From contig CANQSK010000016.1 in the NCBI GenBank assembly GCA_947626475.1, forward strand, positions 1 through 33,229: a DNA stretch of 33,229 nt. Reading direction: 5' to 3'. The first letter of the stretch is position 1; every line of letters begins with the position of its first letter. The position numbers and the translations under genes were made by a program. This document shows, one piece after another, positions 15,919 to 23,374 of this stretch. The stretch is from an uncultured Lachnospiraceae bacterium (GTDB taxonomy: Bacteria > Bacillota > Clostridia > Lachnospirales > Lachnospiraceae). The notes under the pieces were generated by a model. That model was not told where the DNA came from, did no database searches, and was given only the letters and a program-made list of their open reading frames with translations.

Positions 15919-17468
15919 TTCATGCCTCCCGCAAATATTCTTCCTATCCGGTCCGCCAGCTCTCTGGCCAGCATTCCGTAAGAACCGCCCTCATCCCGCA
16001 GGCAGTCGCCTGCCAGGCCGTGAAGGTACACGCCCAGCGTGGCCGCGTCCCACAGCTCGCTTCCCTGAGCCAGGAGCCCGGCGATGGCGCCGGTCAGCAC
16101 ATCACCGGAGCCGGCCTTGGCCATGCAGCTGTTGCCGCTGAAATTCACATAGCGCTGGCCGTCCCTGGCGGATACCACCGTGGCCGAATCCTTCAGCACA
16201 CAGATAACCCCGTAGGTGCTGCTGTAATCTGCCGCAGCGGCCACAATATCCCTGCGGATCTGCTCCGTCGTCAGCCCGGTCAGCCGGGACATTTCCCCCA
16301 GATGGGGCGTAATGATAATATTTTCCGTATAATACTGAGTCAGCTCCGGATAACCCGCAATGGTATTGAGTCCGTCCGCGTCCAGCACCATAGGCACATA
16401 GGCGTTGGTGAGAAATTCCCTCAGAAGTTCTCTGGTCCCCCCTCCCTGACCGATGCCCGGCCCCAGGACGATCACATCCGCCCAGGCGCATTCCCGCTCG
16501 ACCTTCCTGTGAAACGCCTCCGGCTCCCGCTCCGCCTCCGAAGCGTCATACACCGTCAGAATCGCCTCCGGCAGCAGCTGCTGCATCATCTGCCGGTTCT
16601 CACTGACCGTCATAATCTTCACCAGCCCCGCTCCGATACGGTAGGCCGCCAGGGCACTTAAGTAAGCCGCTCCGCCCATGTTCTCAGAGCCGGCCACCAC
16701 CAGAACCTTGCCGAAGGTTCCCTTGTTGCTGTACCTGGGTCTCTCCGGTACCCGTTCCAGATCTTCCGGCCCGTAGGTAACCGCCACCGGCGCGTTCAGC
16801 TCCTTCTGAAGCTTAAGGACGCTGCCTTCCGGAAATCCGATGTCGCAGACCTTCACCTGGCCGCAGTACTGCCGGCCGGGAAACAGGACGCTTCCCAGCT
16901 TCCTGTATCCGAAAGTTACGGTGACATCCGCCGGAACCGCAAGCCCCATAACCTGTCCGTTATCGCTGTGGATTCCGGAGGGCATGTCTACGGCTATGGT
17001 CCATTCCGCGCCGCAGTCCCGCATCATCCGCAGAACCTTCTCATACTCCCCTTCCACCTGCCTGCTCAGCCCTACTCCGAACACGGCGTCAATCAGAATA
17101 TCACACCGGCCCGGCAGAAAATCCTTCCAGTCCACCACGGGAACATCCAGATTCAGGGCGATTCTTCGCTGTAAATAGAATTCCTCCGTCCCGTGCTCCG
17201 CGCCGCCGGCCAGAATTACCGTAACCTTGTAACCTTTATTATGCAGCAGCCTTGCCGCCGCAATGCCGTCCGCCCCGTTATTTCCGCTGCCGCAGACCGC
17301 CCAGACGGAAAGAGCATCCCGGGACTTGCAGTTTTCCGCATACCGAACCGCCTCGTCCGCCACAAACATCGCGGCCCGCTCCATCAGGACCACCGAGGGA
17401 ATCCCTACCCGCTCAATGGCGTTCCGGTCGATCTCCTTCATCTGACCTCCAGTTACAAGATACCTCAT
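15900..17468 (-). CDS. nnr: Bifunctional NAD(P)H-hydrate epimerase / ADP-dependent NAD(P)H-hydrate dehydratase
   Basis: Repairs damaged hydrated NAD(P)H: the N-terminal YjeF_N domain epimerises NAD(P)HX and the C-terminal kinase-like domain dehydrates it with ADP. 522 residues, the usual fused length. N-domain marks: VCGSGNNGADGIAAARLL and ILIDAVFGVGLSR (up to about 215). C-domain marks: NKGTFGKVLVVAGSENMGGAAYLSALAAYRIGAGLV, GPGIGQGGGT, LDADGLN, ITPHLGEMSRL and AGSGDVLTGAIAGLLAQG with the catalytic Asp. Overlaps acpS by an ATGA and alr by 19 bases. Lying in one operon with Rex, which senses NADH/NAD+, it links nucleotide redox sensing with NADH repair. Confidence 0.95.
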   Translation of the reverse strand: MRYLVTGGQMKEIDRNAIERVGIPSVVLMERAAMFVADEAVRYAENCKSRDALSVWAVCGSGNNGADGIAAARLLHNKGYKVTVILAGGAEHGTEEFYLQRRIALNLDVPVVDWKDFLPGRCDILIDAVFGVGLSRQVEGEYEKVLRMMRDCGAEWTIAVDMPSGIHSDNGQVMGLAVPADVTVTFGYRKLGSVLFPGRQYCGQVKVCDIGFPEGSVLKLQKELNAPVAVTYGPEDLERVPERPRYSNKGTFGKVLVVAGSENMGGAAYLSALAAYRIGAGLVKIMTVSENRQMMQQLLPEAILTVYDASEAEREPEAFHRKVERECAWADVIVLGPGIGQGGGTRELLREFLTNAYVPMVLDADGLNTIAGYPELTQYYTENIIITPHLGEMSRLTGLTTEQIRRDIVAAAADYSSTYGVICVLKDSATVVSARDGQRYVNFSGNSCMAKAGSGDVLTGAIAGLLAQGSELWDAATLGVYLHGLAGDCLRDEGGSYGMLARELADRIGRIFAGGMKWTEKI

Positions 17469-17839
17469 ACCCCGCTCCTTTCCGACTCTGCCACGACAAA
17501 CGCCACGGCATAGTCCTTCGTGTTGGTAATGGAAACATGAAATCCGGTGATCCCCAGCTGCCTGGCTGTCCGGTCCGCCCCGCCCATCAGATTCACATAC
17601 GGTTTTCCCAGCTCATCCCTCAGAACCTCCACATCCCCCGGCATAAACTGCCTGAAACCGGTGCCGAGAGATTTGGACACCGCCTCCTTGACGGCAAAAT
17701 CGCCGGCCAGACGGGAAATCCTGTTCCCCGCCTGCCGGCGCTCTTCCTCCGTATAGACACGGTTTACAAAGGCCTGACTTCTGCAGGCTTTTTCCACCCG
17801 GCATATCTCCACCATATCCGTGCCTATTCCGACGATCAT
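17465..17839 (-). CDS. acpS: Holo-[acyl-carrier-protein] synthase
   Basis: Transfers 4'-phosphopantetheine from CoA to the serine of acyl carrier protein, needed for fatty-acid synthesis. 124 residues, normal length. Visible: MIVGIGTDMVEICRVE with the Mg-binding Asp8, FAVKEAVSKSLGTG with the second metal-binding Glu, and HVSITNTKDYAVAFVV. It starts 3 bases after the rex stop and overlaps nnr by 4 bases (ATGA). Confidence 0.95.
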   Translation of the reverse strand: MIVGIGTDMVEICRVEKACRSQAFVNRVYTEEERRQAGNRISRLAGDFAVKEAVSKSLGTGFRQFMPGDVEVLRDELGKPYVNLMGGADRTARQLGITGFHVSITNTKDYAVAFVVAESERSGV

Positions 17840-17842
17840 AAT

Positions 17843-18511
17843 TTACTTATTCTCCACCTTCCCGGCCTTCTTCTCCTGCTGGTCCTGCATTCTGCTGACC
17901 CGGTAGGACAGGCGCATAAGGCTCTCCGACAGATGCACGTTCTCCACCACCACATCCTCCGGCACATTCAGATCCACATGGGCGAAATTCCAGATGGCCT
18001 TAATGCCCGCCTGCACCAGCCGGTCCGCAATCTCCGGAGCCTTGGTCTTGGGAATCGTCAGCGCAGCGATCTGCACGTCATTTTCCACGATAAAGTCCTC
18101 CAGATTCTCCACGCCCATAATCTCCACGCCGCGGACTACCATGCCGATCAATTTGGGATTCACGTCAAACATTCCCTTGACGATAAACCCCCGCCTCTCA
18201 AAGTTGGCGTAATTGGCTATGGCCTGCCCCAGATTGCCGGAGCCGATGATGATCAGGTTGTGCTTCCTGTCAATGCCCAAAATCTTTCCGATTTCCTCAT
18301 ACAGATACTTTACATTGTAGCCGTACCCCTGCTGCCCGAATCCGCCGAAATTATTCAGATCCTGCCGGATCTGGGAAGCAGTCACATGCATCCTTCTGCT
18401 CAGCTCTCCCGAGGATATCCGCTCCACCCCTTCTTCCAGAAGTTCTCCCAGATAACGATAATACCTGGGCAGCCGTTCGATCACTGCCCTGGAAATTCCC
18501 TTGTTCTCCAC
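17843..18511 (-). CDS. rex: Redox-sensing transcriptional repressor Rex
   Basis: Represses fermentation and anaerobic energy genes when NAD+ is high and releases DNA when NADH binds. 222 residues from the GTG at 18511. Winged-helix domain: ISRAVIERLPRYYRYLGELL...RISSGELSRRMHVTASQIRQDLNNFG. Rossmann domain: LIIIGSGNLGQAIANY and GMFDVNPKLIGMVVRG. A C-terminal swapped helix ends the protein. The GTG has AGGGGA five bases upstream. An upstream in-frame ATG at 18559 overlaps the -10 box of the promoter and cannot be the start; ATG at 18538 has no ribosome site. First gene of rex-acpS-nnr-alr-mazF. Confidence 0.95.
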   Translation of the reverse strand: MENKGISRAVIERLPRYYRYLGELLEEGVERISSGELSRRMHVTASQIRQDLNNFGGFGQQGYGYNVKYLYEEIGKILGIDRKHNLIIIGSGNLGQAIANYANFERRGFIVKGMFDVNPKLIGMVVRGVEIMGVENLEDFIVENDVQIAALTIPKTKAPEIADRLVQAGIKAIWNFAHVDLNVPEDVVVENVHLSESLMRLSYRVSRMQDQQEKKAGKVENK

Positions 18512-18557
18512 TAAGTATCCCCTTTTCTCTGTACCCATTAACTGATTCACTGATACC

Positions 18558-18586
18558 ATTATACCGGCTTAGCAAAACGATGTCAA
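18558..18586 (-). promoter_or_regulatory. rex operon promoter
   Basis: Minus strand consensus TTGACA (18581-18586), 17-base spacer, consensus TATAAT (18558-18563). Predicted start site near 18551, leaving a leader of about 40 bases before the GTG. Confidence 0.85.
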
Positions 18587-18616
18587 ACCGTAGCGTGTAT
18601 TTTTTAACGTCCAATC

Positions 18617-18635
18617 TTGTGCATTTTTTACACAA
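18617..18635. promoter_or_regulatory. Rex-like palindrome between rex and the candidate small RNA
   Basis: TTGTGCATTTTTTACACAA. The arms TTGTGCA/TACACAA match the Rex operator pattern TTGTGAA-N4-TTCACAA except for one arm position on each side and a centre one base too long. It lies 4 bases upstream of the plus-strand -35 at 18640 and 30 bases from the rex -35. Whether Rex binds is unknown. Confidence 0.4.
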
Positions 18636-18639
18636 ATTC

Positions 18640-18668
18640 TTGTATTTTCCTGTTCTCAGTTGTATAAT
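18640..18668 (+). promoter_or_regulatory. Promoter of the candidate small RNA
   Basis: TTGTAT (18640-18645), 17-base spacer, perfect TATAAT (18663-18668). The predicted start is near 18675. No protein gene follows before the terminator at 18789-18848. Confidence 0.7.
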
Positions 18669-18701
18669 GGGTTTGTTCACCAGTTCTGGGAGGAGTACGG
18701 C

Positions 18702-18734
18702 ATGCCGTATCGGAGGTGTCCGGTCTCACACTGA
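18702..18734 (+). CDS. Possible 10-residue peptide ORF inside the small RNA
   Basis: ATG at 18702 follows GGGAGGAG (18688-18695) by six bases, an ideal ribosome site; the ORF codes MPYRRCPVSH and ends in TGA. The ATG lies in the loop region of hairpin P2. It may be chance within a structured RNA or a real mini-protein; there is no homology evidence. Confidence 0.25.
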   Translation: MPYRRCPVSH

Positions 18735-18788
18735 TTATCCCGGGAACACGCTCCGGCTGGTGAATTTTTCAGTTGGATCGGGGTAAAG

Positions 18789-18848
18789 AAAAGCACGAAG
18801 TATGGAGAGGCGGCCTATCAGCGGCATTCCTCTGCACTTCGTGCTTTT
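18789..18848. terminator. Strong, probably bidirectional terminator
   Basis: A 13-base perfect outer stem, AAAAGCACGAAGT / ACTTCGTGCTTTT, plus an inner AGAGG/CCTCT helix. On the plus strand it ends the small RNA in TTTTAT; on the minus strand it ends the P-type ATPase transcript in TTTTCTTT. Confidence 0.85.
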
Positions 18849-18855
18849 ATATCTG

Positions 18856-20952
18856 TCAGCGGTTCTCAACAGCAGTTTTATCTAACAGGTCCGTCATGCT
18901 CTTCAGGCTGATCCCCAGAGTCGACGTATTATGCGGAAGCGCCGAGGCGGACGGCGTGATGATGCCGGCCACGCCCAGAAAGATCAGCGCCAGATTGAAG
19001 CTGATGACAAACCGGTAGTTTTCCCGGACTCTGCGCATCAGCTCGTTGCTTAAACGCTTCAGCGTCACCAGTTCCCTAAGATCATCTGCGGAAATGGTAA
19101 TATCCGCCACCTCCCTGGCGATGGCCGCCCCTTCGCTGATGGCGATACCTGCGTCAGCCGCGGACAGAGCCGGAGAGTCGTTGATTCCGTCTCCGATCAT
19201 GATCACCTTCCGCCCCTTCTGTTTCTCCTGATTGATGAACCGTGCCTTGTCCTCCGGCAGGACCTCAGAGAAATACCGGTCCACTCCTACGGTTCTGGCG
19301 ATGGCTCCGGCTGTGCGCTCGCTGTCGCCGGTCATCATGACCAGACTGGAAATACCCAGACCGCGCAGCTCATCCATCACCTGGGCCGCCTCCTCCCGCA
19401 GAGGATCATGAATGCAGATCACTGCCGCCAGGCATCCGTCTACCGCCATATAAAGATGGGAATACTCCTCCGGCAGCGCGTCGTACCGTTCCTGTTCCCC
19501 TTCCGGAATCCGGCAGGCCTCGTCCTCAAAGACAAAATGATGGCTCCCGATGATCACCCTTCTCCCCTCGACGCTGGAAGATATCCCATGGGCCACGATA
19601 TAATCCACCCGGGAGTGCATTTCCTCATGCTCCAGGCCCCGGCGTTTCGCCTCGTTCACCACAGCATTGGCCATGGAATGAGGGAAGTGTTCCTCCAGGC
19701 AGGCGGCAACCTTCAGTATAACCTCTTCTTGATAATTCTCAAAGGTTACAATCCGGGCCACCACCGGTTTCGCCCTGGTCAGAGTGCCCGTCTTGTCAAA
19801 TACGACCGTATCCGCCTCGGCCACGGCTTCCAGGAATTTTCCTCCCTTGACGGTGATATGATGCATATTGGCCTCCCGCATGGCCGACAGCACCGCGATG
19901 GGCATGGCCAGCTTCAGGGCGCAGGAGAAATCCACCATCAGAACCGTCAATGCCTTGGTGGTATTCCCTGTGAGAAGCCAGGTCAGAAGCGTTCCGCCCA
20001 GACTGTAGGGTACCAGGGCGTCTGCCAGACGTTCCGCCTTCCCTTCCAGGGTTGCTTTCAGCTTCTCCGATTCCTCGATCATGGCGACGATCTTCTCGAA
20101 TCGGGTATTGCCTGCCGCCTTTTTGACGGTCAAAACCAACTGACCCTCCTCTACCACCGTCCCGGCATAGACATAAGAGCCGGCGTCCTTTTTTACCGGC
20201 AGAGACTCGCCGGTCAGGGAAGCCTGATTGACCATGGCTTCTCCCTCGTCCGCGATTCCGTCCAGAGGGATCATATTGCCCATGCGCACCAGAAGCCGGT
20301 CGCCCTCCTTTACATGAGAAACCGGTACCAGCACCTCGGTATCGCCGGTTTTCAGCCATACCTTTTCAATGTTCAGGGACATGCTTCGGGCCAGGTCGTC
20401 CACAGATTTCTTATGGGTCCATTCCTCCAGGATCTCCCCGATTCCCAGCAGGAACATGATGGAACCTGCCGTGGCAAAATCTCTCCGTATCAGGGATACG
20501 GTGATGGCTGTGGCATCCAGAACCTCCACATCCAGGCGCCCCTTTGCCAGACTGCGGACGCCCTTCCAGAGATACTTCAGGCCCTTTACCACAGACCAGG
20601 CAGCCAGGACCCCCGCCGGCAGAAACAGCTTTCCCAGTCCCCGAACCGCCACTTGGGTGATCAGCTTTTCCTGATAAATGCTGTTTAACTCTCTTCCGGT
20701 ATTATCCGGCGTCAGCGCCAGAGCGCGCTCATCATCATATCGGAATTTCCGGATATCTTCGATCATCTGCTGCCTGCTTCCGGTATAGCGGACTACGGCG
20801 TCACCGGTGCGCTCATAGACCTTTGCCTCCATCACCTGTTCCAGAGACAGCAGATAGGAAAGCAGGATGTCAGCCTGCCTGACGGTCATATGCTCCTGAC
20901 ACACATGCAGACGAATCCTGCCTTTGATTTCATGTCTGATCTGATACCTCAT
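18856..20952 (-). CDS. P1B-type cation-transporting ATPase without a CPC motif
   Basis: A 698-residue heavy-metal-type P-type ATPase that would pump a metal cation across the membrane. Visible: a degenerate HMA-like N-terminus (MRYQIRHEIKGRIRLHV) with no CxxC; TGES at about 247; DKTGT with the phosphorylated Asp386; EEHFPHSMANAV in place of the usual SEHP; MTGDSERT; and GDGINDSPALSAADAG. In the metal-binding helix the usual CPCALGLATP is FSCALKLAMP (Cys344), so the first Cys and the Pro are lost. Substrate therefore cannot be read from the sequence. ATG at 20952 begins 1 base after the stop of the small gene upstream; a further open frame of 35 Arg/Lys-rich codons overlapping that gene is not used. 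Confidence 0.9.
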   Translation of the reverse strand: MRYQIRHEIKGRIRLHVCQEHMTVRQADILLSYLLSLEQVMEAKVYERTGDAVVRYTGSRQQMIEDIRKFRYDDERALALTPDNTGRELNSIYQEKLITQVAVRGLGKLFLPAGVLAAWSVVKGLKYLWKGVRSLAKGRLDVEVLDATAITVSLIRRDFATAGSIMFLLGIGEILEEWTHKKSVDDLARSMSLNIEKVWLKTGDTEVLVPVSHVKEGDRLLVRMGNMIPLDGIADEGEAMVNQASLTGESLPVKKDAGSYVYAGTVVEEGQLVLTVKKAAGNTRFEKIVAMIEESEKLKATLEGKAERLADALVPYSLGGTLLTWLLTGNTTKALTVLMVDFSCALKLAMPIAVLSAMREANMHHITVKGGKFLEAVAEADTVVFDKTGTLTRAKPVVARIVTFENYQEEVILKVAACLEEHFPHSMANAVVNEAKRRGLEHEEMHSRVDYIVAHGISSSVEGRRVIIGSHHFVFEDEACRIPEGEQERYDALPEEYSHLYMAVDGCLAAVICIHDPLREEAAQVMDELRGLGISSLVMMTGDSERTAGAIARTVGVDRYFSEVLPEDKARFINQEKQKGRKVIMIGDGINDSPALSAADAGIAISEGAAIAREVADITISADDLRELVTLKRLSNELMRRVRENYRFVISFNLALIFLGVAGIITPSASALPHNTSTLGISLKSMTDLLDKTAVENR

Positions 20953-20953
20953 A

Positions 20954-21235
20954 TCAGACCGCTTCCGCTCCTTCTGCCTCTTCCGGTTCAGGGCAGATTT
21001 CTTCGCCCTTGCGGGCCGCGTTGATCGCCTTCGCCTCCGCGAGAATATCCTCCGCATTCTCCTGAATAGCAGTGGTGGTCGTCATCACACAATCCTTCGC
21101 CCGGAGCACGGCGGCTGTACAATCCGTATAAAACTTTTTGGCATCCTTGCTCGCCAGCACCTTCACTCCGGCAGTTCCGAACAAAACTCCGCCCGCAAAC
21201 GTGGCGATCTCTTTCCATTTCAGCTTATCCAACAT
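20954..21235 (-). CDS. Small membrane protein preceding the P-type ATPase (DUF6110-like)
   Basis: A 93-residue protein with one probable membrane segment near the N-terminus (IATFAGGVLFGTAGVKVLAS, residues 9-28), a helical middle (CTAAVLRAKDCVMTTTTAIQENAEDILAEAKAI) and an acidic tail. It resembles the small DUF6110 proteins I recall next to this ATPase type in clostridia; the assignment is from memory of the pattern, not a search. ATG at 21235 has GGAGGA five bases upstream; the in-frame upstream extension is not needed. One base separates its stop from the ATPase start, so they form a coupled pair, suggesting an accessory subunit or metal-handling partner. Function unknown. Confidence 0.75.
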   Translation of the reverse strand: MLDKLKWKEIATFAGGVLFGTAGVKVLASKDAKKFYTDCTAAVLRAKDCVMTTTTAIQENAEDILAEAKAINAARKGEEICPEPEEAEGAEAV

Positions 21236-21265
21236 AAATATCCTCCTCTGTGATATAGTAAACAC

Positions 21266-21295
21266 ATCATAGCAGAGGCCCTGTTGGTTAGCCAA
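21266..21295 (-). promoter_or_regulatory. Promoter of the small membrane protein/ATPase pair
   Basis: Minus strand TTGGCT (21290-21295), 18-base spacer, TATGAT (21266-21271). It lies in the 83-base gap after the potassium-uptake regulator gene, so the pair can be expressed separately from the upstream genes. Confidence 0.5.
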
Positions 21296-21318
21296 TGCTA
21301 AATCCCTTATTGAGAAAT

Positions 21319-21975
21319 TTAGTCATTAATCTGTTTCAGCACCTGATCAATATCTTCCTTTTTCCCGATGATCATCAGATGCTCGTCTTCCTTCACCACG
21401 TAATCCGCCATAGGCATCAAGGTCGTCTTGTTGTCCTTCTTGATCGCCAGAACACTGACACGGTGCTGGCGGCGGATATCCGCCTCCCTCAGGCTCTTCC
21501 CTATCCACTTCTTCATGGGAGAAATCTCGTAAATGGAAAACTCGTCGGTCACTTCAATATAATCATACACATGATTTGCGCTGTAGCGAATGGCCATCTT
21601 CTCCGCAATGTCCCGGTCCGGATAGATCACATCATCCGCGCCGTTCCTCAGAAGGAACTTGGACTGAATATCACGGCTGGCCTGGCTGATCACATACCGG
21701 GCCCCCATCTCCTTCAGCTGGCTGGTGATCTCCAGGCTGCTCTGAAAATTGGAGCCGATGCAGACAAAGCAAAGATCATAGTTGTCCACTCCCAGGCTCT
21801 GGAGTACCGTGGGATTGGTGCAGTCCCCGATCTTGGCGCTGACCACGTAGGGAAGCATTTCCTCCATATTTTCCTCCACCTGATCCACCAGCATGATCTG
21901 GTTGCCCAGAAGGGCCAGCTTTCTGCACAGGTGGCGGCCGAATTTACCGGAACCTATGATAAGTATTGATTTCAT
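21319..21975 (-). CDS. ktrA: TrkA/KtrA-family potassium uptake regulatory subunit
   Basis: Cytoplasmic RCK subunit that gates the K+ channel-like partner in response to nucleotides. 218 residues. N-terminal Rossmann: MKSILIIGSGKFGRHLCRKLALLGNQIMLVDQ, with GxGxxG and the ribose-binding Asp. RCK_C domain from about 130 (ISPMKKWIGKSLREADIRRQHRVSVLAIKK). ATG at 21975 has AGGAGG at good spacing; an ATG two codons earlier is too close to that site. The gene starts 11 bases after the stop of the membrane subunit gene, so the two-gene unit is complete. Confidence 0.93.
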   Translation of the reverse strand: MKSILIIGSGKFGRHLCRKLALLGNQIMLVDQVEENMEEMLPYVVSAKIGDCTNPTVLQSLGVDNYDLCFVCIGSNFQSSLEITSQLKEMGARYVISQASRDIQSKFLLRNGADDVIYPDRDIAEKMAIRYSANHVYDYIEVTDEFSIYEISPMKKWIGKSLREADIRRQHRVSVLAIKKDNKTTLMPMADYVVKEDEHLMIIGKKEDIDQVLKQIND

Positions 21976-21986
21976 TTGCATTCCTC

Positions 21987-23354
21987 CTATCCGACATTGA
22001 TTTTTTCTACCGGGTTCTGCACGGGAACTACCCGCTTCTGCTGGGTGAAGGCCAGGGCGAAGGACATGCTCCCAAGCCTGCCGCAGTACATGAGAAGGAC
22101 GATCAGAAGCCTGGACGCCGCCGTCAGATCTCTGGTGATCCCTGTGGTCATGCCCACGGTTCCAATGGCCGAGAACGTCTCAAAAAGCGCGTCCGACATG
22201 GACAGAGGCTGCAGTGCCATGATCAGAAGGGTCACACCCAGAGTCAGACACAGGTTGATGGTGACGATGGCTCCCGCCCGCTTCACCGAGTCCTCCTCAA
22301 GCCGCCGGTCGAACACATTGACGCTGTACGTCCTTCCCAGGTTGGCCCGGACATACAGAAGCAGCACCACCACCGTAGTGGTCTTGATTCCGCCCGCCGT
22401 GGAGCCTGGGCTTCCTCCGATAAACATAAGGACAATGGTCAGAAGCTTGCTGCCGTCTGTCAGCTTTCCGGTGTCAATGGTGTTGAATCCGGCCGTTCTG
22501 GCCGTCACGGAGCTGAACAGGGACGACAAAATCTTGCCGCTGACGCTCATATCCGCCATCAGATTATTTCTCTCAAAAATATAGAAAAGCAGGGCGCCGC
22601 CGAAGATCAGAGCCGCCGTCGCCAGCAGCACGATCTTGGTCTGCAGAAGATACCGGCGAAAATTCAGCTTATTCCGGCTGATATCATCCCACACGATAAA
22701 TCCGATGCCGCCGATGACAATAAGGGACATGATCACCAGATTCACCAGCCAGTCATCATAATAGGCTACCAGGGAATTGTAGGGGGCCTGATGCCCCATC
22801 AGATCAAATCCTCCGTTGCAGAAAGCGGAAATCGCGTGGAAAATCCCGTAATAGACCCCGCGGAAAAATCCGTACTCCGGCACGAAACGGATCGCCAGAA
22901 GCAAAGCGCCGGTTCCCTCAAAAAATGCCGTTCCCAGAACAATCTTCCTGGCCAGGCGGACTACTCCGCCGATCTGCAGGGCGCTGCTGCTCTCCTGCAT
23001 CAGCCCCCGCTGCCTCAGCCCGATCTTCCGCCTGAGCACAATGGAGAAAAACACGCCGATGGTCACGAAACCCAGGCCGCCGATCTGTATCAGGCAGGTG
23101 ATCACGATCTGTCCGAACAGAGACCACTTGCTCCAGGTGTCGGCGATCACCAGGCCTGTCACGCAGGAAGCGCTGGTCGACGTAAAGAGCGCGTCGAGAA
23201 AGGAGGCTCCTTCCCCGCTCCTGCTGGATACGGGCAGCATGAGAAGAAAGGTGCCCGCCAGGATCAGGATAAAAAATCCGTACGCGATATACTGAGTTTG
23301 GGACAGCAGATATACCTTGTGCTGCCCCGGCTGTGAAAATTTTCTGTTCATCAT
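21987..23354 (-). CDS. ktrB: TrkH/KtrB-family potassium transporter membrane subunit
   Basis: Integral membrane K+ (or Na+-coupled K+) uptake subunit. 455 residues with four membrane-pore-membrane repeats. Pore loops are visible at STSASCVTGLVIADT, FCNGGFDLMGH, SVTARTAGFNTIDTG and SAIGTVGMTTGIT, each with the selectivity-filter glycine. Two adjacent ATGs (23354 and 23351) follow AGAGGG; the second has the better spacing. Only 20 bases separate it from the ABC permease gene upstream, so the two systems are probably co-transcribed. The partner KtrA/TrkA follows immediately. Confidence 0.93.
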   Translation of the reverse strand: MMNRKFSQPGQHKVYLLSQTQYIAYGFFILILAGTFLLMLPVSSRSGEGASFLDALFTSTSASCVTGLVIADTWSKWSLFGQIVITCLIQIGGLGFVTIGVFFSIVLRRKIGLRQRGLMQESSSALQIGGVVRLARKIVLGTAFFEGTGALLLAIRFVPEYGFFRGVYYGIFHAISAFCNGGFDLMGHQAPYNSLVAYYDDWLVNLVIMSLIVIGGIGFIVWDDISRNKLNFRRYLLQTKIVLLATAALIFGGALLFYIFERNNLMADMSVSGKILSSLFSSVTARTAGFNTIDTGKLTDGSKLLTIVLMFIGGSPGSTAGGIKTTTVVVLLLYVRANLGRTYSVNVFDRRLEEDSVKRAGAIVTINLCLTLGVTLLIMALQPLSMSDALFETFSAIGTVGMTTGITRDLTAASRLLIVLLMYCGRLGSMSFALAFTQQKRVVPVQNPVEKINVG

Positions 23355-23374
23355 TCCCTCTTGACAACATTAAA

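Larger units (their letters stand above)
18675..18848 (+). ncRNA. Candidate structured small RNA of about 175 nt (unassigned family)
   Basis: A self-contained plus-strand transcription unit with a good promoter and a strong terminator but no sizeable gene. The RNA can fold as a three-way junction. P1 is TTCACCAG/CTGGTGAA (18676-18683 with 18757-18764). P2 is a GTACGG/CCGTAT-type hairpin at 18695-18710 with loop CATG. P3 is a long bulged helix from CGGAG (18711) to CTCCG (18755). A linker and terminator hairpin follow. It contains a 10-codon ORF (18702-18734) with a perfect ribosome site. I do not recognise SRP RNA, tmRNA, RNase P, a T-box or a known riboswitch; 6S RNA fits the length, but I see no convincing single rod with a central bubble. 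Confidence 0.5.

Noticed and set aside
17252-18514. 420-codon plus-strand open frame
   Set aside because: Runs antisense across nnr, acpS and rex, all of which have complete conserved motifs.
19408-20688. 426-codon plus-strand open frame
   Set aside because: Antisense to the P-type ATPase; low-complexity His/Gln/Arg composition typical of a shadow frame.
21966-23336. 456-codon plus-strand open frame
   Set aside because: Exactly antisense to the TrkH/KtrB gene, which has clear pore motifs; the antisense product is rich in His, Gln and Arg and has no ribosome site or family pattern.
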